Shown here piece after piece: positions 1-5,244 of a stretch of DNA of 5,244 bases. Position 1 is the first letter of the stretch, and the number at the start of each line of letters is the position of its first letter. The position numbers and the translations under genes are program-made. This stretch comes from PVC group bacterium (lineage in GTDB: Bacteria > GCA-001730085 > JADFSZ01): positions 1-5,244 of the forward strand of contig JADFSZ010000125.1 in assembly GCA_022560555.1 (NCBI GenBank), given 5' to 3'. The notes under the pieces were generated by a model. It was not told the DNA's origin, searched no databases, and saw only the letters and a list, made by a program, of their open reading frames with translations.

Positions 1-1726
<1,726 letters not shown>

Positions 1727-1732
1727 AATGAT

Positions 1733-2461
1733 TTATTCTCCATGCACCAGGCGCAAAGCCAATATTTCCGGAAGACCCGCCTCAAGAATTTTTCTTTGGG
1801 CGTTGTCAATATCATACGGAACTCTTTTAATGGATATCTCCCGGGCTACCGCGTCATAGATACAAAAAGAGCTCATGGGATCATTATCCCGGGGCTGACC
1901 CACACTCCCGACATTGATGATATAACGGTCTCCAGGCTTAAATGTATGTGAAATTTCTCGTCGGGAAACAAACTCTACACGCTCTTCATCAAGAAACACA
2001 CAAGGGATATGAGAGTGGCCGATGAAACACAAAGGCCGGTCAAGGAGCATAAAATTCTTATACACGGTGATCGGATCTAAGATGTAGTTCCATTTATCCG
2101 GCTTATCCAAACTCGCGTGCACAAAAATGGCATCCGTTTTGACAACCATAATGTCAAGTGAGAGAATATATGCTTTATCTTCCTCGGTAAGCTGACGTGC
2201 CGTCCATTCAACGGCAGCTCTCGCGTTGCTGTTAAAATATGTCACATCCGTTTTTCCGACAGCGGCAAAATCGTGATTCCCGGCAATAACATGAGAGCAT
2301 GTGTCCCGGACGAGCGCCAGACATTCACGGGGATTCGCCCCATATCCAACCATGTCCCCCAGACAGATATACTCATCAATGTTTTCCGTTTCATATGCCT
2401 TCAGAACAGCCTTGAGAGCCTCCAGATTACCGTGAACATCAGAAAATATTCCATACCGCAT
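1733..2461 (-). CDS. Calcineurin-like metallophosphoesterase (ApaH/YfcE-like)
   Basis: This 242-residue cytosolic protein has the full dinuclear-metal signature of calcineurin-like phosphoesterases (Metallophos_2 type): SDVHGN at 7-12 (D8, H10), GDMVGYG at 35-41 (D36), GNHD at 61-64 (N62, H63), VHAS at 114-117 (H115) and GHSH at 148-151 (H149, H151). It also has NVGSVGQPRD at 183-192, typical of the small bacterial subgroup often annotated as a diadenosine tetraphosphatase or phosphodiesterase. The substrate cannot be read from sequence; related proteins hydrolyse phosphomonoesters, phosphodiesters or nucleotides. The start at 2461 is chosen because AGGGAG (2468-2473) sits six bases upstream and the conserved fold begins at residue 3. 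The frame runs open 24 codons further upstream, but only by overlapping acyP. It lies 19 bp after acyP and 6 bp before the vanZ-like TTG, with which it shares a reading frame. Confidence 0.93.
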   Translation of the reverse strand: MRYGIFSDVHGNLEALKAVLKAYETENIDEYICLGDMVGYGANPRECLALVRDTCSHVIAGNHDFAAVGKTDVTYFNSNARAAVEWTARQLTEEDKAYILSLDIMVVKTDAIFVHASLDKPDKWNYILDPITVYKNFMLLDRPLCFIGHSHIPCVFLDEERVEFVSRREISHTFKPGDRYIINVGSVGQPRDNDPMSSFCIYDAVAREISIKRVPYDIDNAQRKILEAGLPEILALRLVHGE

Positions 2462-2467
2462 GTGACA

Positions 2468-2473
2468 CTCCCT
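2468..2473 (-). promoter_or_regulatory. Shine-Dalgarno site deciding the phosphoesterase start
   Basis: AGGGAG lies six bases before ATG 2461 in the 19-bp gap after acyP. It is the strongest ribosome-binding sequence in the window. It supports the 242-residue start over a longer TTG-initiated reading that would invade acyP. Confidence 0.85.
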
Positions 2474-2480
2474 GTATGCT

Positions 2481-2756
2481 TTAATAAGTAATGTTAAAAG
2501 CTGAAAATTCTCCGCTTGGCCCCGGAGAAACATTTGTTATACGCACATCCGTAATATAACGTCCCATAGCTTTTCGGATTTCTTCAATAAAATTCTTTGA
2601 ATCTTCCCCTTGTCCGCAGGCAACAACTTCCACGGATTCGTTCGGAAGATTTTTCACATAACCCGTAATATCATGATTCCTCGAAACTGCAAGCACTCTA
2701 TACCGGAATCCAACCCCTTGCACCCTTCCGCTAAAAATGACCTTCACGCAATCCAT
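2481..2756 (-). CDS. acyP: Acylphosphatase
   Basis: Acylphosphatase (EC 3.6.1.7) hydrolyses the carboxyl-phosphate bond of acyl phosphates such as acetyl phosphate or 1,3-bisphosphoglycerate in the cytosol. The 91-residue product is the usual single-domain size. It has the family signature SGRVQGVGFRY at 9-19, with phosphate-cradle loop and catalytic Arg18, and the second signature GYVKNLPNESVEV at 32-44, with catalytic Asn36. ATG 2756 places the first strand (VKVIFSG) at the usual distance from the N terminus. No clear Shine-Dalgarno sequence precedes it, and a three-codon ORF (ATG CAA TAT TAA, 2761-2772) ends four bases upstream, possibly by chance. Only 27 bp separate it from the mature 3' end of tRNA-Pro and no terminator is visible between them, so it is probably transcribed with the tRNA. 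It heads the tightly packed acyP, phosphoesterase, vanZ-like, ligA group. Confidence 0.95.
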   Translation of the reverse strand: MDCVKVIFSGRVQGVGFRYRVLAVSRNHDITGYVKNLPNESVEVVACGQGEDSKNFIEEIRKAMGRYITDVRITNVSPGPSGEFSAFNITY

Positions 2757-2783
2757 ATTTTTAATATTGCATCCCGTTTAAGA

Positions 2784-2860
2784 TGGTCGGAGCGGCGGGA
2801 TTTGAACCCACGGTCTCAGCGTCCCGAACGCTGCGCGTTACCAAGCTACGCCACGCTCCG
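2784..2860 (-). tRNA. tRNA-Pro, anticodon CGG
   Basis: A complete 77-base cloverleaf with genome-encoded CCA. The acceptor stem is CGGAGCG/CGCTCCG with discriminator A73; the D stem is GCGT/ACGC; the anticodon stem CAGCG/CGCTG closes the loop TTCGGGA, giving anticodon CGG (2824-2826) for codon CCG; the variable region has five bases; and the T arm GTGGG-TTCAAAT-CCCGC pairs throughout with one G-T wobble. The C1-G72 pair and A73 are typical bacterial proline tRNA identity features. A strong -10 box lies about 25 bases upstream. acyP follows on the same strand within 27 bases. Confidence 0.98.
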
Positions 2861-2884
2861 ACAATAGTCATTTCACCTGGGGGT

Positions 2885-2890
2885 ATTATA
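2885..2890 (-). promoter_or_regulatory. -10 box of the tRNA-Pro (and likely acyP-ligA) promoter
   Basis: A perfect TATAAT lies 24 bases before the tRNA 5' end and is followed by ACCCCC. A GC-rich discriminator of this kind is usual at stable-RNA promoters under stringent control. No good TTGACA-like -35 is seen at 16-19 bp spacing; the region is T-rich (TTTTAG or ATTTTA are the nearest candidates). The predicted transcript would start near 2878 and carry a short 5' leader removed by RNase P. Confidence 0.7.
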
Positions 2891-2913
2891 ATCGAAAAAC
2901 GAAACCTCTAAAA

Positions 2914-2938
2914 TAAAAAAATGATACTGAATGTCATT
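2914..2938 (-). terminator. Possible weak Rho-independent terminator after popT
   Basis: Overlapping the popT stop codon, AATGA (2934-2938) pairs with TCATT (2920-2924). The stem may extend by two further pairs across one mismatch to a small loop, and a run of seven T follows on the minus strand. The stem is short and AT-rich, so termination would be partial at best. Its place between popT and the tRNA promoter fits a unit boundary. Confidence 0.4.
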
Positions 2939-3743
2939 ATTTTCTCGACCTGAGCTTCATGCCCATCTCTAAAGAAAATACAAGTGCCATTCCTAGTGCC
3001 ATACTCAACAACAGGACTCCTCGAGAGGTTGAACTTTCCTCGATAAATCCCCAAGGCAGTCTGAGGGCTCCCGTCATCCCCCCCACCAACACAGCTAAAG
3101 TTTGAGCTTTGTAATTCTTAAGTAAAAAATAGAGAACTCTAGAAAATGCCAGCGCGCCCACACTGGCTCCCGCCGCAAAAACAAACAGTATTCCCAGAGC
3201 CATATCTTTTATGGCCCCGATGATATACTCATATTGACCGAGAATGAGCAGAAGAAAAGATCCGGAGATCCCGGGCAGAAGCATGGCCATAATGGCAATC
3301 ATCCCGGAGCCGAACGTCACCCACAGTCCATGATGGCCCTGAAGCGGATTCAGCCCAACAAACAAGTAGGCGCCAACAGCTCCAAACAGGAAATATCCAA
3401 CAAGGCGCCCCCAGTGAAACGAGGGATGACTTCGGACAATATGAACAACGCTGGCCATAATAAGTCCGAAAAAGAACGCGTAGGTCGGCCCTTTATGAGA
3501 CGTGAGCAAAGTTTCAATGACATGAGAAAACAGAAAAATGGCAAGACCCATCCCGGCGCCTAAAGGAATAAAAAATTTGAAACGGACTGTTTGAAAAAAC
3601 TTGAGAGGTTGAATGTCACGGATGGAGCTTATCAATTCGTCATAAATGTTTAATATCAAGGCCATCGTTCCTCCGGAAACACCCGGAATCACATCCGCGA
3701 TACCCATCAATATTCCTTTAAAAAATAATTTCACTTTTTTCAT
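2937..3743 (-). CDS. popT: DUF368/PopT-family undecaprenyl-phosphate translocase
   Basis: This 268-residue polytopic inner-membrane protein belongs to the DUF368 family (PF04018). Members have been shown to return the lipid carrier undecaprenyl phosphate from the outer to the inner leaflet of the cytoplasmic membrane, recycling it for peptidoglycan and surface-polymer synthesis. The signature occurs twice, in each half of the protein: ADVIPGVSGGTMALIL at 16-31 and AMLLPGISGSFLLLILG at 153-169. The paired IPGVSGG/LPGISGS loops suggest an internal repeat with re-entrant membrane segments. Many hydrophobic segments fill the rest, and the protein ends in a basic tail (KLRSRK). ATG 3743 is chosen because the family N terminus (basic, then GILMGIADVIPG) follows directly. 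No Shine-Dalgarno sequence precedes this ATG; two six-codon ORFs chained by ATGA overlaps link it to the cyclase stop. It lies in the cyclase frame, 33 bases downstream of that stop. Family assignment is firm; C55-P transport is inferred from the family. Confidence 0.92.
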   Translation of the reverse strand: MKKVKLFFKGILMGIADVIPGVSGGTMALILNIYDELISSIRDIQPLKFFQTVRFKFFIPLGAGMGLAIFLFSHVIETLLTSHKGPTYAFFFGLIMASVVHIVRSHPSFHWGRLVGYFLFGAVGAYLFVGLNPLQGHHGLWVTFGSGMIAIMAMLLPGISGSFLLLILGQYEYIIGAIKDMALGILFVFAAGASVGALAFSRVLYFLLKNYKAQTLAVLVGGMTGALRLPWGFIEESSTSRGVLLLSMALGMALVFSLEMGMKLRSRK

Positions 3744-3777
3744 AATGCCGTCTTTTTCATAGAGATAACTTTTTCAT
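3740..3777 (-). other. Two overlapping six-codon ORFs linking cyclase stop to popT start
   Basis: ATG 3777 overlaps the cyclase TGA (ATGA) and opens an ORF reading MKKLSL that stops at 3757. That stop overlaps ATG 3760, which opens MKKTAL and stops at 3740. That stop in turn overlaps popT ATG 3743, whose product begins MKKVKL. AGGG (3786-3789) lies eight bases before the first ATG; the second and third have no ribosome-binding sequence. The arrangement would let ribosomes pass to popT by termination and re-initiation. Translation of the peptides is unproven, and the ORFs may be by-products of the repeat. Confidence 0.4.
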
Positions 3778-3784
3778 AGAGATA
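3752..3784. repeat. 16-bp tandem direct repeat, 17-bp period
   Basis: On the minus strand TATCTCTATGAAAAAG occurs at 3784-3769 and again at 3767-3752, separated by one base. The first copy spans the last codons and stop of the cyclase; the second lies in the short gap before popT. The popT start (ATGAAAAA) falls 17 bases further on, as if a third, mostly diverged unit. A recent slipped-strand duplication would explain the near-perfect copies. Confidence 0.9.
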
Positions 3785-5244
3785 TCCCTGTCGGATTCTT
3801 TATGCGGCTTTTGAGCTCATAAAGACAGATTTCAGATTTTTTTCCTTTAACCAGGTGGCAGCCGATACTGTCGAGTTCGAATTCTCCGCTGAGAAGATCC
3901 ACCGTCTCTTGGGTTAAAAGTATTTTTTTATCAAAATCCCTTGTCAGCCTTTCCACGCGGCTGGCCACATTCACCGTATCTCCAATGACCGAATACTCCA
4001 TGCGTTGAGCCGCTCCGATGTTTCCGACAACAGCGTCTCCGGAATGAATCCCGACTCCGATGTCAATTTGAGGAAGTCCCTCTTTACGTAATTTTTCATT
4101 TACTCGCTCGAGTGAGTTTACAAAATCCAGCGCGGCCAAACACGCGTGTTGGGCGTGCTCCTTAACCTTCACGGGAGCACCAAAAACAACAAGCAGTCCG
4201 TCACCCAAATATTTATCCAGATACCCTTTATGGGAATCAATACACTGCACAATTTCGGAAAAATAAATATTGAGCATTTTCACGGTTTTTTCCGGAGTTA
4301 AACTTTCCGCGATCGATGTAAAATTCCGGATATCACAGAACAAAACGGAAATATGAGCAAGCGCGCCTCCGAGTTCCAGGGACTTTTTTTGAAGAACATC
4401 CTGCATGACCGCTTGCCCCACATATTTTCCAAAAAAGTTTTTGACCATGTCCCGCTCTTTTAAGCCTTTAACCATATGATTAAATGCCCCCGTCAATTCA
4501 CCGACTTCATCTAAGGATTGGGGCCGCAGCTGGATGTCGAAGTCTCCCGTCGCAACTTTCCGCGCCGAAACAGAAAGGGTTTTTAAAGGTTTCGTGAAAA
4601 TTCCCGTTATGAACCAGACAACCATCGTTACGAGACTCACACCTAAAATATGCATGAAAAAAGCGCTGACGGATAAACGACGTAATGGGAGAAACAGTTT
4701 CTCCAAGTCGACGGGATAAATAATATGCAGGCGGTTTAAAGGCGCGTATCCGAACACGAAAAGAAATTCTTTGTCTTGAATTTTGGCACGATACGGACTC
4801 TTTGAGGGATCTCGAAAAACCTCAAAATCAAGGGCCTCCATATTTTGCGCCGTGGAAAAACCGGGTTCTTTAATCAGGATAAACAATTCATTATTCTTTT
4901 TCGTATAGATCATGTCCTCAACGTTCCGGCTGAATATATTTCCAATGAGCATCAAAAGGTCATCAAACAAGACATCATAAGCCACAACCCCGGCAAGATG
5001 TCCTTCGGCATTCATCACGGGAGCGGCAAATGTGACCGTCATTTTTTTTGTAAATGCGTCCGGATAAGGCTCTATGAAAGAAGCCTCCCGGGATTCCAAC
5101 GCCAGTTGATACCAGGGCCGTGTTCTCGGGTCAAAACCATCTTGCGGCTGAAAAAAGTTTTCCGAATTTTTAGTGAAACCATCTTCAAATCCAATGTATA
5201 TTCGCTTGTCATGTCTTCGGACAATGTCTGATATATCCATTTGA
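3774..5244 (-). CDS. dCache-HAMP class III adenylate cyclase (5' end beyond window)
   Basis: A membrane receptor cyclase that probably turns ATP into cAMP in response to a periplasmic ligand. The frame is open to the window edge, and the first in-window Met (5240) falls inside the sensor, so the N-terminal helix and proximal Cache lobe are missing. Numbering from that Met: Cache region with DPRTRPWY at 37-44 and the distal lobe to about 180; one membrane helix at about 191-213; HAMP at about 214-265; linker with FFGKYVGQAV (269-278); catalytic domain at about 293-475. Metal-binding aspartates are D303 (FCDIRNFT) and D347 (LGDG). Lys343 and D421 (VIGDTVN) are the adenine-selecting pair, and N424 and R428 (NVASR) are the transition-state residues, so the enzyme looks intact and ATP-specific. 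The substrate call is inference from these positions; guanylate cyclases carry Glu/Cys there. The stop overlaps the first ATG of the start/stop chain before popT, suggesting cotranscription. Confidence 0.93.
   Translation of the reverse strand, partial: QMDISDIVRRHDKRIYIGFEDGFTKNSENFFQPQDGFDPRTRPWYQLALESREASFIEPYPDAFTKKMTVTFAAPVMNAEGHLAGVVAYDVLFDDLLMLIGNIFSRNVEDMIYTKKNNELFILIKEPGFSTAQNMEALDFEVFRDPSKSPYRAKIQDKEFLFVFGYAPLNRLHIIYPVDLEKLFLPLRRLSVSAFFMHILGVSLVTMVVWFITGIFTKPLKTLSVSARKVATGDFDIQLRPQSLDEVGELTGAFNHMVKGLKERDMVKNFFGKYVGQAVMQDVLQKKSLELGGALAHISVLFCDIRNFTSIAESLTPEKTVKMLNIYFSEIVQCIDSHKGYLDKYLGDGLLVVFGAPVKVKEHAQHACLAALDFVNSLERVNEKLRKEGLPQIDIGVGIHSGDAVVGNIGAAQRMEYSVIGDTVNVASRVERLTRDFDKKILLTQETVDLLSGEFELDSIGCHLVKGKKSEICLYELKSRIKNPTGISL

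Noticed and set aside
2462-2533. A 24-codon N-terminal extension of the phosphoesterase from a TTG at 2533.
   Set aside because: It overlaps acyP by more than 50 bases, encodes no conserved residues, and a strong AGGGAG sits correctly before ATG 2461.
2761-2772. Three-codon ORF (MQY) just before acyP as a regulatory leader peptide.
   Set aside because: It is too short to judge, has no ribosome-binding sequence, and such ORFs arise often by chance in A/T-rich leaders. It is noted in the acyP entry only.
2757-2783. A separate promoter for acyP in the gap after the tRNA.
   Set aside because: The A/T-rich bases can be read as a loose -10, but they lie almost on the start codon and any -35 would fall inside the tRNA with no good match.
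3234-3563. A 109-codon plus-strand open frame opposite popT.
   Set aside because: Its composition is highly polar and Lys/Asn/Gly-rich, as expected of the reverse complement of a membrane protein gene; no motif is seen.
4845-5231. A 128-codon plus-strand open frame opposite the cyclase sensor region.
   Set aside because: It is a shadow of the Cache-domain coding strand with no family motif; the minus-strand reading has clear domains.

Overview
Every gene I can support in this window reads on the minus strand, so the transcriptional order runs from high to low coordinates. That order is: a membrane-bound class III nucleotide cyclase (its 5' end is off the window), a DUF368/PopT-family undecaprenyl-phosphate translocase, a tRNA-Pro(CGG), an acylphosphatase, a calcineurin-like metallophosphoesterase, a VanZ-like membrane protein, and NAD+-dependent DNA ligase LigA (its 3' end is off the window). 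Gene content is purely bacterial: LigA, a CCA-encoding proline tRNA with the bacterial C1-G72 pair, and a C55-P translocase. GC content looks moderate and spacing is tight. The Cache-HAMP-cyclase receptor beside these housekeeping genes would suit a free-living bacterium of a deep-branching or environmental lineage (Omnitrophota-like or deltaproteobacterial-like), but nothing here fixes the phylum.

Region by region. Bases 3774-5244 hold the cyclase: the distal half of a dCache sensor, one membrane helix, a HAMP domain and a catalytic domain with all the residues expected of an adenylate cyclase. The junction with popT (3740-3790) is unusual. A 16-bp sequence is tandemly repeated with a 17-bp period, so the cyclase stop, two six-codon ORFs and the popT start form a chain of three ATGA stop/start overlaps. 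The only good Shine-Dalgarno sequence lies before the first ATG. Bases 2937-3743 are popT, followed by a weak hairpin/T-run. Bases 2861-2936 carry a perfect TATAAT box with a C-rich discriminator that drives the tRNA. Bases 2784-2860 are the tRNA.

Only 27 bp, with no visible terminator, separate the tRNA from acyP. The four genes acyP, metallophosphoesterase, vanZ-like and ligA are then packed with gaps of 19, 6 and 2 bp. They look like one transcription unit that probably starts at the tRNA promoter, so the first mRNA 5' end would be made by tRNA 3'-end processing.

Functionally this is a mix of housekeeping and envelope genes: acyl-phosphate hydrolysis, a phosphoesterase of unknown substrate, DNA joining, lipid-carrier recycling (PopT), a VanZ-like envelope protein, and a sensor that probably makes cAMP. 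I see no mobile element, CRISPR array, phage gene or obviously new multi-gene system. The most unusual feature is the repeat-built start/stop chain in front of popT. No stretch over 300 bases lacks a gene, and the plus strand shows no convincing gene.
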